Shown piece by piece: positions 27,468 to 34,759 of a DNA stretch of 34,759 nt. The stretch spans positions 1-34,759 of the forward strand of contig JAUWAE010000008.1 in NCBI GenBank assembly GCA_030602185.1. Direction: 5' to 3'. Positions within the stretch are counted from its first letter, which is position 1, and every line of letters begins with the position of its first letter. Origin of the DNA: Comamonadaceae bacterium. GTDB lineage: Bacteria > Pseudomonadota > Gammaproteobacteria > Burkholderiales > Burkholderiaceae_C. The notes beneath the pieces were generated by a model. That model saw only the letters and a program-made list of their open reading frames with translations, was not told where the DNA came from and did not search any database. The translations under genes were made by a program, and so were the position numbers.

Positions 27468-27905
27468 ATGACCGGTTTTTCCTCCCTTTCCAAGCGCCCA
27501 TGGCAGGGCGCGGCGTGGCTTGCGCTGGCCTTGCTGCTGACGGGCTGTGACGCGCTCGGCATCGAAACGCCGGGCAAGGTCGCGGAAAAGAAGGACGCCG
27601 AGGGCCGTGCCATCGGCAGCGCCTGCCGGCATGCGGTCCGCAGCCTCGAAGATTGCTACGCGTCCAACCCTAAGGCCAGCAAAGCCGCCATCTTCACCGG
27701 CTGGCGGGAGATGGACGAGTACATGCGCGAGAACGACATCCCGGGCATGCCTTCGCAGGCCAGTGCGGCACCAGCAACACCACCGGCGCCGACCGCAGCG
27801 GCCCCGGTGGAGGAAGTGCTGAACGGCAACGCGGCTCCCGGTGGCAATGCACCCACCGGGGCGATCAATTTGCCGGCACGCCCAGTCATTGCGCCGGCGC
27901 GCTGA
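27468..27905 (+). CDS. Putative small lipoprotein, uncharacterised
   Basis: 145 residues from the ATG at 27468; an ATG at 27450 would add six residues. The N terminus is a lipoprotein signal (basic KRPWQG, hydrophobic AAWLALALLL, lipobox LTGC, lipidated Cys27). The mature part has two Cys (GSACRHAVRSLEDCYA) that could form a disulfide, then a conserved-looking block FTGWREMDEYMRENDIPGMP and a Pro/Ala-rich tail. I recognise no functional domain. It stands alone after a terminator and converges on rlmD with a 6-base gap. Confidence 0.75.
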   Translation: MTGFSSLSKRPWQGAAWLALALLLTGCDALGIETPGKVAEKKDAEGRAIGSACRHAVRSLEDCYASNPKASKAAIFTGWREMDEYMRENDIPGMPSQASAAPATPPAPTAAAPVEEVLNGNAAPGGNAPTGAINLPARPVIAPAR

Positions 27906-27911
27906 CGCGCA

Positions 27912-29369
27912 TCACGCCCGCTCGAACACCGCAATCGACTCGACGTGGGCGGTGTGGGGGAACATGTTCACCACACCGGCCGCGGTACAGCGGTAGCCTG
28001 CTTGGTGCACCAGCAGCCCCGCATCCCGCGCGAGCGTGGCCGGGTTGCAGCTGACGTAGACGATGCGATGCGGTGGGCGCCAGGCGGTGCCATCGGCCAG
28101 CATGGGCGTGGCCTCACCCGCGAGGCTGGCCTGGTGCAGATCGGCCAGCGCCTTGGACAGGGCGAATGCACCTTCGCGTGGCGGGTCCACCAGCCACTTG
28201 TCGGCCACGCCGTCGGCCACCAGCGCGTCGGGGGCCATTTCGAACAGGTTGCGGCCCACAAACCGGGTCGGGGCCAGCGTGCCCAGACGGGTCTGGTTGT
28301 GGCGCAGGTTTTCGTGCGAGCGGGCGACCAGCGCTTCGCTGCCCTCGATGCCCAACACCTCGGCAGCCTGCGTGGCCAGCGGCAGGGTGAAGTTGCCCAG
28401 CCCGCAGAACCAGTCGATCACCCGTTCGTGGCGTTGCACGTCGAGCAGCCGCAGCGCCCGCGCCACCAGCACGCGGTTGATGAAGGGGTTGACCTGCGTG
28501 AAATCGGTCGGCCGAAATGGCATGTGCACGCCAAACTCGGGCAGGCTGTAGGCGAGCGTGGGTGAGCCGTCGTCGGAATCCAGCCGGTGGACCGTGTCGG
28601 GCCCCTTGGGCTGCAGCCACCATTGAATGGCCTCGCCATCGCGGCTGTGTTCGTGCGCAAAGGCCCGCAACGCCGCCCGATCTGGCTCGCTCAACGGTTC
28701 CAGGTGCCGCAACACCAGCGCCGTGACCCCTTCGCCGCAGGCCAGCTCGATCTGGGGGCAGGTCTCGCGGGCCTGCATGCCGCCGATGAGTGCACGCAAA
28801 GGCACCAGCAGATCACTCACGTGCGGTGGCAGGACCGCGCAGGTCTGCATGTCGGCCACGTAGCGGCTCTTGCGCTCATGGAAGCCGACCAGCACCACGC
28901 CTTTCTTGGCCACGTAGCGCACCGACAGGCGGCCCCGGTAGCGGTACCCCCAGGCGGGACCGGCTATCGGGCGCAGCAGGCTCTCCGGGCGAACCTTGCC
29001 CAGGTGCCACAGGTTGTCTTCCAGCACGCGCTGCTTGACCGCCACCTGCCCCAGCGGGTCGAGGTGCTGCATCTTGCAGCCGCCGCAGGCCCCGGCGTGG
29101 AGGCCGAAATGCGGGCAGCGCGGGGTGACGCGCAGTGGCGACTCGCGGTGGATCTCGGTCAGTTGTGCCTGCTCCCACTGGTTCTTGCGGCGCGTGGTCT
29201 GGGCGCTGACGTGCTCGGTCGGCAGCGCACCGTCGATGAAAACCACCTTGCCGTCGGGCCGGCGGGCCACGCCCTGCGCCTCCAGATCCAGGGAAAGCAC
29301 TTCCAGCCAGCCTTCGGGCAGGCTGGTGGCCGACGCCTCGGGCGCCGGCAGGTTCACGTCGTGGGTCAT
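27912..29369 (-). CDS. rlmD: 23S rRNA (uracil-1939-C5)-methyltransferase
   Basis: 485 residues. An N-terminal TRAM-like domain precedes the [4Fe-4S] cysteines Cys85, Cys95, Cys98 and Cys177 ([24 protein letters not shown]). The first spacing is C-x9-C, four residues longer than in E. coli. The SAM domain has [24 protein letters not shown] and the catalytic Cys in [12 protein letters not shown]. It methylates U1939 of 23S rRNA. The start overlaps the nlpD stop by one base (TGATG), so it is coupled to the surE-pcm-nlpD cluster. Confidence 0.94.
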   Translation of the reverse strand: MTHDVNLPAPEASATSLPEGWLEVLSLDLEAQGVARRPDGKVVFIDGALPTEHVSAQTTRRKNQWEQAQLTEIHRESPLRVTPRCPHFGLHAGACGGCKMQHLDPLGQVAVKQRVLEDNLWHLGKVRPESLLRPIAGPAWGYRYRGRLSVRYVAKKGVVLVGFHERKSRYVADMQTCAVLPPHVSDLLVPLRALIGGMQARETCPQIELACGEGVTALVLRHLEPLSEPDRAALRAFAHEHSRDGEAIQWWLQPKGPDTVHRLDSDDGSPTLAYSLPEFGVHMPFRPTDFTQVNPFINRVLVARALRLLDVQRHERVIDWFCGLGNFTLPLATQAAEVLGIEGSEALVARSHENLRHNQTRLGTLAPTRFVGRNLFEMAPDALVADGVADKWLVDPPREGAFALSKALADLHQASLAGEATPMLADGTAWRPPHRIVYVSCNPATLARDAGLLVHQAGYRCTAAGVVNMFPHTAHVESIAVFERA

Positions 29370-30220
29370 CAGCGGGCCGGCAGGTGTTTCAGCGGATCAA
29401 CGGGCTTGCCCTGACGCCGGACTTCGAAATGCAACTTCACACGGTCGCTGTCGCTGCTGCCCATCTCGGCAATCTTCTGGCCCTGGCGCACGTTCTGGTC
29501 TTCGCGGACCAGCAGCGCCTGGTTGTGGGCGTATGCCGTGAGGTAGGTGTTGTTGTGCTTGAGGATGACCAGGTTGCCATAGCCGCGCAGGCCGGCACCG
29601 GCATAGACCACGCGGCCATCGGCCGCTGCCAGCACCGGGTCTCCGGGCCGGCCGGCAATGCCGACGCCCTTGTAGCGCGCCTCGTCAAAGGTATCGACGA
29701 TCTGACCCTTGGCCGGCCAGACGAAGGAGAGCTCCTCGCTGGCTGCCGCGGGTGCCGTGTTGTTGGCCGACGGGGCGGCGTCGAGCGGGCGCGACTGCAC
29801 CGTCGATGAAGTGACCGCGTTGGTGGAGGTGGCCCCACCCTCGGCCGGTGCCACGGTGGTGGCCGGCGCAGCTGCGGTGGCAGGAGCCGGCGGCACGACG
29901 CGTAACACCTGCCCGACCTCGATCAGGTTGGGGTTGGTCAGGCCGTTCCAGGCCGCGATGTCCCGCCAGCTCTGCCCGGTTTCGAGCCCAATGCGCATGA
30001 GGGTGTCGCCAGGGCGCACGGTGTAGTAGCCAGGTTTGCCGGCGTTCTCTGCACCGGGTGGCAAGGGAGTGGCGGCGGGAGATACACCCGCAGTGCGGTC
30101 AACGACAGGGGCCCGCTGGGCCGGTTTCTTGGGTGCGCCGCATGCGGTCAGCAACAACGCACCTGCAACGGCCGCGGCCAGCGCACCGAGGCGGCCGCGA
30201 CGAGGAACGGTGGGTTCCAT
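29369..30220 (-). CDS. nlpD: NlpD-type lipoprotein: LysM plus degenerate LytM/M23 domain
   Basis: 283 residues from the ATG at 30220, behind the ribosome site GAGGTATTGC; a TTG four codons upstream is possible. The signal and lipobox (ALLLTACG) lipidate Cys27. A LysM domain (about residues 65-109, [18 protein letters not shown]) binds peptidoglycan. After a Thr/Ala-rich linker, the LytM domain (about 165-280) reads [20 protein letters not shown] and [20 protein letters not shown], ending [16 protein letters not shown]. The first His/Asp zinc ligands of active M23 peptidases are absent, as in E. coli NlpD, so it should activate an amidase such as AmiC at septation rather than cut peptidoglycan. 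Confidence 0.93.
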   Translation of the reverse strand: MEPTVPRRGRLGALAAAVAGALLLTACGAPKKPAQRAPVVDRTAGVSPAATPLPPGAENAGKPGYYTVRPGDTLMRIGLETGQSWRDIAAWNGLTNPNLIEVGQVLRVVPPAPATAAAPATTVAPAEGGATSTNAVTSSTVQSRPLDAAPSANNTAPAAASEELSFVWPAKGQIVDTFDEARYKGVGIAGRPGDPVLAAADGRVVYAGAGLRGYGNLVILKHNNTYLTAYAHNQALLVREDQNVRQGQKIAEMGSSDSDRVKLHFEVRRQGKPVDPLKHLPAR

Positions 30221-30273
30221 GCAATACCTCAAATAGAGACCAAAGGCTGGGCGTGCTGCAACGCAACACGCGT

Positions 30274-31083
30274 TCAGGCGATGCCCGATTTTAGAGGCAC
30301 GAACCAGACGGCCTCCAGCACTTTTTTCACATAACCCTGCGGCGTGCGGTCCACCACCACCAGAGACTGCTGCCCAGGCACCAGCTCCGCCGGGGCGACC
30401 AGCCGACCGCCGACCGCCAGTTGCTCCAGCCAGGCATCGGGGAGGTTGGCTCCGCCCGCCGCCGCCACGATGCCGGCGTAGGGCCCGCCGGAAGGAAAGC
30501 CTTGCATCCCGTCACCCAGAATGAGGTGGACGTTGGGCAGACGCAAGGGGCGCAGGTTGTCGCGGGCCCGCTCGTGCAGCCCGCGCAGGCGCTCCATGCT
30601 GTACACCTCCCGGCACAGGCAGGCGAGCAAGGCCGCCTGGTAGCCGCACCCGGTACCGATCTCCAGCACCCGGCCCAGGGGCGTGGCCCGGCCTTCGCAC
30701 AGCAGCTCGAGCATGCGCCCCACCACGCTGGGCTTGGAAATCGTCTGCCCCAGACCGATCGGCAGGCTGGTGTCTTCGTACGCCTGGGCGACCAGGGCCG
30801 AATCCACAAAGCGGTGGCGTTCCACCGTCGCAAAGGCCTGCTGCACCGCCGGATGCGACAAACCCTGCGCCGCCAGCCGACGGACCATGGCCTGGCGCAC
30901 CGCGCTGGAGTCCATGCCAGCGCCCTGTGGCACAGCCAAAGGTGCCGAACGGACCGCCCCCGCCACTTGAGCCAGCGACGCCGCAGGCCGTGCCACCGGA
31001 GATGCAGCTGGCGCGAGACCGTCCAGATGGGCCGGAAAACCCGGGCGCGGCCGCGGCGCAGGCGATCCGGCCGGGGGCTTCAT
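30274..31083 (-). CDS. pcm: Protein-L-isoaspartate O-methyltransferase
   Basis: 269 residues from the ATG at 31083, which overlaps the surE stop (ATGA). The enzyme repairs isoaspartyl damage in aged proteins using SAM. Catalytic-region motifs are [20 protein letters not shown], the SAM motif [16 protein letters not shown] and the C-terminal FVPLKSG. The first 56 residues are a Pro/Ala-rich extension absent from the 208-residue E. coli enzyme. A start at the ATG at 30915 would remove it, but the overlap with surE supports the long form. nlpD follows after 53 bases. Confidence 0.94.
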   Translation of the reverse strand: MKPPAGSPAPRPRPGFPAHLDGLAPAASPVARPAASLAQVAGAVRSAPLAVPQGAGMDSSAVRQAMVRRLAAQGLSHPAVQQAFATVERHRFVDSALVAQAYEDTSLPIGLGQTISKPSVVGRMLELLCEGRATPLGRVLEIGTGCGYQAALLACLCREVYSMERLRGLHERARDNLRPLRLPNVHLILGDGMQGFPSGGPYAGIVAAAGGANLPDAWLEQLAVGGRLVAPAELVPGQQSLVVVDRTPQGYVKKVLEAVWFVPLKSGIA

Positions 31084-31883
31084 GCCGGGCCACCCACCAG
31101 ACCCGCCGACAGGTGCGCCGCCGACTGCGCCCAGTACGCCAGGCGGGAATGGTCGGTCAGGTCGATCTGCAGCGGGGTGATCGAGACGTAACCCTGCTGG
31201 GTGGCATGGAAATCGGTACCTTCCGCGTCGTCCTTGGCTGGCCCAGCGGCGCCGATCCAGTACATCGTCTCGCCGCGCGGGTTCACCTGGGTGATGACGC
31301 GTTCGGCGGCATGGCGCCGGCCCAGCCGGGCCACCTTGAAGCCCCGGATGTCGGCCAGCGGGCGGCACGGCACGTTCACGTTGAGCAGCCAGGGTTCGTG
31401 GTGGCCAGCCGCCGCCGATTGCGTGTGCGCCATCACCGAAGGCGCCAGGTAGTTGACCAGTTCGCGCGCCTTGTGGGCCGCCACGTCGAGGTGGGCCCAG
31501 CCCTTGTCGGTGAGCGAAAACGCGATCGCCGGCACGCCGAACAGGTAACCCTCCATCGCGGCCCCCACAGTGCCCGAGTAGATGGTGTCGTCGCCCATGT
31601 TGGCACCGTTGTTGATGCCGGAGACCACCAGGTCGGGCGTGTAGCCGAGCAACCCGGTGAGCGCGATGTGCACACAGTCGGCCGGCGTGCCGTTGACGTA
31701 GCGAAAGCCGTTCGGTGCGGTGTGGACGTAGAGCGGCGAATGCAGCGTCAGCGCGTTCGACTTGGCGCTGTTGTTGTGCTCCGGCGCCACCACCTCCACC
31801 TCGGCAATGTCGCGGAGTGCGTGGTACAGCGCCTCGATGCCAGGGGCCTGGTAGCCGTCGTCGTTGGACAGAAGGATTTTCAT
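31080..31883 (-). CDS. surE: 5'/3'-nucleotidase SurE
   Basis: 267 residues from the ATG at 31883 ([15 protein letters not shown]). Metal ligands are Asp8 and Asp9 in NDDG, Ser39 in HNNSAKSN and the Asn in [20 protein letters not shown]. It dephosphorylates nucleoside monophosphates and is linked with stationary-phase survival. It is slightly longer than the E. coli protein (253). It heads surE-pcm-nlpD-rlmD, with the next gene overlapping by 4 bases. Its start diverges from a quinone-oxidoreductase-like gene across 105 bases. Confidence 0.95.
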   Translation of the reverse strand: MKILLSNDDGYQAPGIEALYHALRDIAEVEVVAPEHNNSAKSNALTLHSPLYVHTAPNGFRYVNGTPADCVHIALTGLLGYTPDLVVSGINNGANMGDDTIYSGTVGAAMEGYLFGVPAIAFSLTDKGWAHLDVAAHKARELVNYLAPSVMAHTQSAAAGHHEPWLLNVNVPCRPLADIRGFKVARLGRRHAAERVITQVNPRGETMYWIGAAGPAKDDAEGTDFHATQQGYVSITPLQIDLTDHSRLAYWAQSAAHLSAGLVGGPA

Positions 31884-31988
31884 TGCCGGACATTGTAGGT
31901 CGCCGGCGGGACAAGATTGGCTGGTCTGTAACAAGGCGTCTGCCTATGATGCCCGGCATGTTCCCCATACACTGAAAAGGAGACCCCC

Positions 31989-32981
31989 ATGCACGCTTGG
32001 TTGTGTGAAAACCCCGTTGGAGTCGAGGCCCTGACCTGGCAGGAACGGCCCACCCCAGCGCCCGGCCCGGGCCAGGCACTGGTGCGCATCCATGCCGCCA
32101 GCCTGAACTTCCCGGACCTGCTGATCGTGCAGAACAAATACCAGATAAAGCCACCGCTGCCCTTCGTGCCGGGGTCGGAATACGCCGGCGTGGTGGAAGC
32201 GGTGGGCCCGGACGTGACCCACTTGCGGGTGGGGCAAAAGGTCGCCTGCCTCAGCGGCACCGGCGGGTTTGGCACCCACACCCTGGCCCCGGCGGCGATT
32301 TGCATGCCGCTGCCCGAAGCCTTTGACCTGGTGGATGCGGCAGCCTTCATCATGACCTACGCCACGTCGTACCACGCACTGATCGATCGCGGCGCCTTGC
32401 AGCCAGGCGAAACCGTGCTGATCCTGGGAGCAGCCGGGGGCGTAGGCACGGCGGCCATCCAGATCGCCAAACAGGCTGGCGCGCGCGTGATTGCCGCTGC
32501 CTCCAACGCCGAAAAATGCCGGCTGTGCGAGGAAGCGGGCGCCGACGCTACGCTGGACTACAGCGTGCACACGCCAACCGGCAGCCTCCGCGACGAGATC
32601 AAGGCCCTGACCGGCGGCAAAGGGCCGGACGTGGTCTACGACCCGGTGGGCGGCGAGTTTGCCGAACCCGCGTTTCGCTCCATCGCCTGGCGCGGCCGCT
32701 ACCTGGTCATCGGCTTTGCCGCCGGGCCCATCCCCAACCTGCCACTGAACCTGCCGCTGCTCAAAGGCGCCTCCATCGTGGGGGTGTTCTGGGGCGACTT
32801 CGCCAAACGCGAACCCCAGGCCAATGCCCGCATGATGCAGACCCTGGCGCAGTGGTACTTGGAAGGTAAGGTCAAGCCGGTCGTCGACCGCACCCTTCCC
32901 ATGAGCGAGCTCCACCAGGCCTACGCCCTGATGGGGAGCCGGCAGGTCAAGGGCAAGCTGGTGCTGGTCAACCCCAGCTAG
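31989..32981 (+). CDS. NADPH:quinone oxidoreductase-like protein (MDR superfamily)
   Basis: 330 residues behind a strong ribosome site (AAAAGGAGACCCCC). The GroES-like N-terminal half has LVRIHAASLNFPDLLIVQNK and VPGSEYAGVVEAVG. The Rossmann half has GETVLILGAAGGVGTAAIQI, a YDPVGGE segment and KGKLVLV at the C terminus. Catalytic zinc ligands of alcohol dehydrogenases are absent (Asn-Phe-Pro-Asp in place of the zinc Cys region), so it is a zinc-free quinone reductase or enoyl-reductase type. The substrate is unknown. The riboswitch begins about 20 bases after its stop, so it is probably not part of the symporter unit. Confidence 0.9.
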   Translation: MHAWLCENPVGVEALTWQERPTPAPGPGQALVRIHAASLNFPDLLIVQNKYQIKPPLPFVPGSEYAGVVEAVGPDVTHLRVGQKVACLSGTGGFGTHTLAPAAICMPLPEAFDLVDAAAFIMTYATSYHALIDRGALQPGETVLILGAAGGVGTAAIQIAKQAGARVIAAASNAEKCRLCEEAGADATLDYSVHTPTGSLRDEIKALTGGKGPDVVYDPVGGEFAEPAFRSIAWRGRYLVIGFAAGPIPNLPLNLPLLKGASIVGVFWGDFAKREPQANARMMQTLAQWYLEGKVKPVVDRTLPMSELHQAYALMGSRQVKGKLVLVNPS

Positions 32982-33001
32982 AATCAGCGCTGACTACCCG
33001 T

Positions 33002-33102
33002 CGCCAGGGGAGCCCACTGTTCGGGCTGAGAGTGCGCACAGGGCCACGGGGGCCCGCGCAGACCCTGGAACCTGATCCGGTTCGTACCGGCGGAGGAAGC
33101 GC
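33002..33102 (+). ncRNA. TPP riboswitch (THI element)
   Basis: The sequence follows the TPP aptamer consensus closely: CAGGGGAGCCC, then GGGCTGAGA (33023-33031), a variable GC-rich P3a-like hairpin (TGCGC-ACA-GGGCC with GGCCC-GCGCA, 33033-33060), ACCCTGGAACCTGATCCGG (33062-33080), GTTCGTACCGGCGGAGGAAGCG. The pyrophosphate- and pyrimidine-binding bulges are intact. The 3' part GGAGG (33092-33096) is also the ribosome binding site of the symporter gene, 9 bases before its ATG. Binding of thiamine pyrophosphate should therefore hide the ribosome site directly; no separate expression platform is seen. Confidence 0.96.
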
Positions 33103-33105
33103 GAC

Positions 33106-34485
33106 ATGCCCTACATCACCGCAGCGGCCCTGGTGGCCGCCCTGTTCCTGTTTGCCTGGATCGGGCTGCGCGCCCGCACCAGCACCGGGGACTTTGACGA
33201 ATACGTCACCGCCCGCAACTCGCAAAGCGCCAGCACGCTGGGGCTGTCGTTCCTGGCCTCAGGGCTGGGCGCCTGGATCCTGTTTGCCCCACCGGAAGTG
33301 GGTGCCTTCGTCGGCCCGGTGGCCGTCGCCGGCTATGCCCTGGGCGCGGCCCTGCCCTTTCTGGTGCTGGGCTGGTGCGGACCGGCCATCCGCCGCTTCA
33401 TGCCGCAGGGCCGCAGCATCGGCGAATACGCGCAAACCCGTTTTGGCACCGGCCTGCGGCTGTGGGTGAGCGCCATTTCGGTGCTCTACATGCTGTGTTT
33501 CCTGACGGCCGAGCTGACCGCCATTGGCGCGATCACCGGCATGCTCTCGGGCCTGCCTGGCCAGTGGGCCGTGGTGGGGGTGGCCGTCACAACCCTGATC
33601 TACACCGCCTGGGGCGGCCTGCGTGCCAGTCTGGCCACCGACCGCTGGCAGGCCTGGCTGTTGCTGGCCCTGCTGGCGCTGGTGGCCGTCGTCGTCTGGC
33701 CCGACCTGTCCTCCCCCCAAACCACCGCCAGTGCCGCGGCGCCGGGAGCACCGCTGAGCGTGTCGCTGAGCGTGGCGCTGACGCTGGTGATCGCCGTCAC
33801 CGCGGCCAACCTGTTCCACCAGGGCTACTGGCAGCGGGTCTGGTCGGCGCGCAACGACGCCGCGCTGCGCCAGGGGGCCTGGCTGGGGGGCATGTCCACG
33901 GTGCTCGTGGTGGGCTTGGTGGGCGGTCTAGGGGTGCTGGCCGCCGCCAGTGGCCAGGACCTCGGCAACCCGCCCATTCCCTTCTTTGCGCTGCTCAAGG
34001 GTGCGCCCGGCTGGCTCACGGTGCCAGCGCTGCTGCTGGCGGTGGCGCTGGTGGCCTCGTCGGTGGACACGCTGCAAAACGGCATCGCCTCGCTGGTGGC
34101 CACGGCCCGCCCCGGCCTCGGTCTGCCCACCGCCCGCTGGGTGACGGTGGCCTTGATGGTGCCTGTGGTGCTGGTGGCGCTCCAGGGCCTGTCGGTGCTG
34201 CGCCTGTTCCTGATCGCCGACCTGCTGTGTGCCACCGCGGTGGTGCCGGTGCTGCTGGGCTTGTGGCGCAAGATGACCGCCACGGCGGCGATCACGGGTT
34301 GCCTGGCCGGGCTGTTGGGCGCGGTGCTGCCAGGCTGGTGGACCACCGGCAGCCTGAGCAGCGGGTTGCTGGCCGCCAGCTTCCCTGGCAGCATCCCGAC
34401 GCTGGCGCCCTTTGCCGGAGCCTTGGTGCTGTCCACGCTGGTCAGCGTGGGCCTTGCAGCGGCACGCCCCGCCGCTGCACGCTGA
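33106..34485 (+). CDS. Sodium:solute symporter family protein, probable thiamine or thiamine-precursor transporter
   Basis: 459 residues with about 12-13 hydrophobic helices. SSS-family features are the N-terminal DFDEYVTARNSQSASTLGLS region, LASGLGAWILFAPPEVGAF and IGEYAQTRFG. It lies directly behind a TPP riboswitch whose 3' end overlaps its ribosome site, so synthesis should fall when thiamine pyrophosphate is plentiful. That makes uptake of thiamine or a precursor such as HMP, driven by sodium, the most likely role. SSS proteins under TPP riboswitches were predicted before as thiamine-related transporters (ThiV), and I cannot tell whether this one is orthologous. No thiamine-synthesis gene lies beside it in the window. 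Confidence 0.88.
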   Translation: MPYITAAALVAALFLFAWIGLRARTSTGDFDEYVTARNSQSASTLGLSFLASGLGAWILFAPPEVGAFVGPVAVAGYALGAALPFLVLGWCGPAIRRFMPQGRSIGEYAQTRFGTGLRLWVSAISVLYMLCFLTAELTAIGAITGMLSGLPGQWAVVGVAVTTLIYTAWGGLRASLATDRWQAWLLLALLALVAVVVWPDLSSPQTTASAAAPGAPLSVSLSVALTLVIAVTAANLFHQGYWQRVWSARNDAALRQGAWLGGMSTVLVVGLVGGLGVLAAASGQDLGNPPIPFFALLKGAPGWLTVPALLLAVALVASSVDTLQNGIASLVATARPGLGLPTARWVTVALMVPVVLVALQGLSVLRLFLIADLLCATAVVPVLLGLWRKMTATAAITGCLAGLLGAVLPGWWTTGSLSSGLLAASFPGSIPTLAPFAGALVLSTLVSVGLAAARPAAAR

Positions 34486-34526
34486 TGGCACCGGTCGGAA
34501 CCGTGCGGCACGCGGCCGGCGTGCCC

Positions 34527-34759
34527 TCAGGCGCGACGCCGACCCGGTCGGCGCGCCCCCCCACCCGCTTTGGAAGACCCTGCCCCCGCCCCCTTGGGCG
34601 CCTGGGCGACCGCCTGATCGGGCTGCTCGGTATCGAGCCAGGCCAGGGCGTCCAGTTGGGTCATCAAACGGGCCAGGTAATCGGGCGAGAGCTGCCGCAG
34701 GCGGTCGAGCGCCTGGACCATCAGCCGCTGTGGGTTCAAGGGGCCGGCATTGGCCGGGG
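34527..34759 (-). CDS. C-terminal part of a probable DUF2894 family protein, 5' end outside window
   Basis: The minus-strand frame is open to the window edge, so the start lies beyond 34759. About 77 residues are visible: GPLNPQRLMVQALDRLRQLS, then PDYLARLMTQLDALAWLDTE, and a low-complexity Gly/Ala/Arg-rich tail ending in RRPGRRRA. The middle part resembles the C-terminal helix-rich block of DUF2894 proteins, which in Burkholderiales often sit next to DUF3348, DUF802 and OmpA-family genes. The function of the family is unknown. The match is from memory of the family pattern. Confidence 0.55.
   Translation of the reverse strand, partial: PANAGPLNPQRLMVQALDRLRQLSPDYLARLMTQLDALAWLDTEQPDQAVAQAPKGAGAGSSKAGGGARRPGRRRA

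Noticed and set aside
29369-30220. Active M23 zinc endopeptidase
   Set aside because: The first metal-ligand His/Asp are missing (segment YKGVGIAG), as in E. coli NlpD, so a non-catalytic amidase activator is the better call.
31084-32154. Upstream in-frame extension of pcm to 626 residues
   Set aside because: The added part is antisense-free but overlaps surE in another frame and has shadow-like Arg/Gly/Pro composition. pcm begins at the ATGA overlap with surE.

Overview
The window is GC-rich chromosomal DNA from a betaproteobacterium, most likely a member of the Comamonadaceae (order Burkholderiales). The basis is the codon use, the protein sequences (ParC/ParE, DapA-BamC, SurE-Pcm-NlpD, AhpC/AhpF, a TonB-ExbB-ExbD-HemP operon) and the small family-typical hypothetical proteins. 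I see no phage, IS element, tRNA, rRNA or CRISPR array. Genes are tightly packed and no gene-free stretch exceeds about 210 bases.

Layout. (1) 1-5940, plus strand: a three-gene set made of a DUF2126 putative amidoligase (5' end outside the window), a circularly permuted ATP-grasp/alpha-E protein and a transglutaminase-like protein. This is a conserved peptide-ligase-like system with no known product; a RidA-family protein follows. (2) 6579-11925: parC and parE (topoisomerase IV) on the minus strand, separated by a plus-strand VOC protein and a DUF2784 membrane protein. (3) 12001-16069, plus strand: MFS transporter, a 54-residue membrane protein, a methyltransferase, dapA and bamC, ending at a strong bidirectional terminator. 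(4) 16172-18508, minus strand: ahpF and ahpC (peroxide defence). A palindromic site that fits both OxyR and Fur patterns lies between ahpC and the divergent bfr. (5) 18718-26559, iron region: bfr, bfd, a catecholate-type TonB-dependent receptor, a PiuC-like hydroxylase, an FMN-dependent hydroxy-acid oxidase, tonB-exbB-exbD-hemP, and a convergent HbpS/GlcG-like protein. Fur-like boxes sit at or next to -10-like hexamers before bfd, the receptor and tonB, so these units probably respond together to iron shortage. (6) 26682-31883: a Bax-inhibitor-1 family membrane protein, a small lipoprotein, then the minus-strand surE-pcm-nlpD-rlmD cluster, in which rpoS is absent from its usual place after nlpD. 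(7) 31989-34485, plus strand: a quinone-oxidoreductase-like protein, then a TPP riboswitch directly controlling a sodium:solute symporter, a likely thiamine or thiamine-precursor importer. (8) The right edge carries the end of a probable DUF2894 protein on the minus strand.

How the genes fit together. Peroxide reduction (AhpC/F), iron storage and release (Bfr/Bfd), and ferric-siderophore uptake and processing (receptor, PiuC, TonB system) form one iron/oxidative-stress block. The least understood parts are the amidoligase/ATP-grasp/transglutaminase set at the left edge, the flavin oxidase coupled to piuC, and the riboswitch-controlled symporter.
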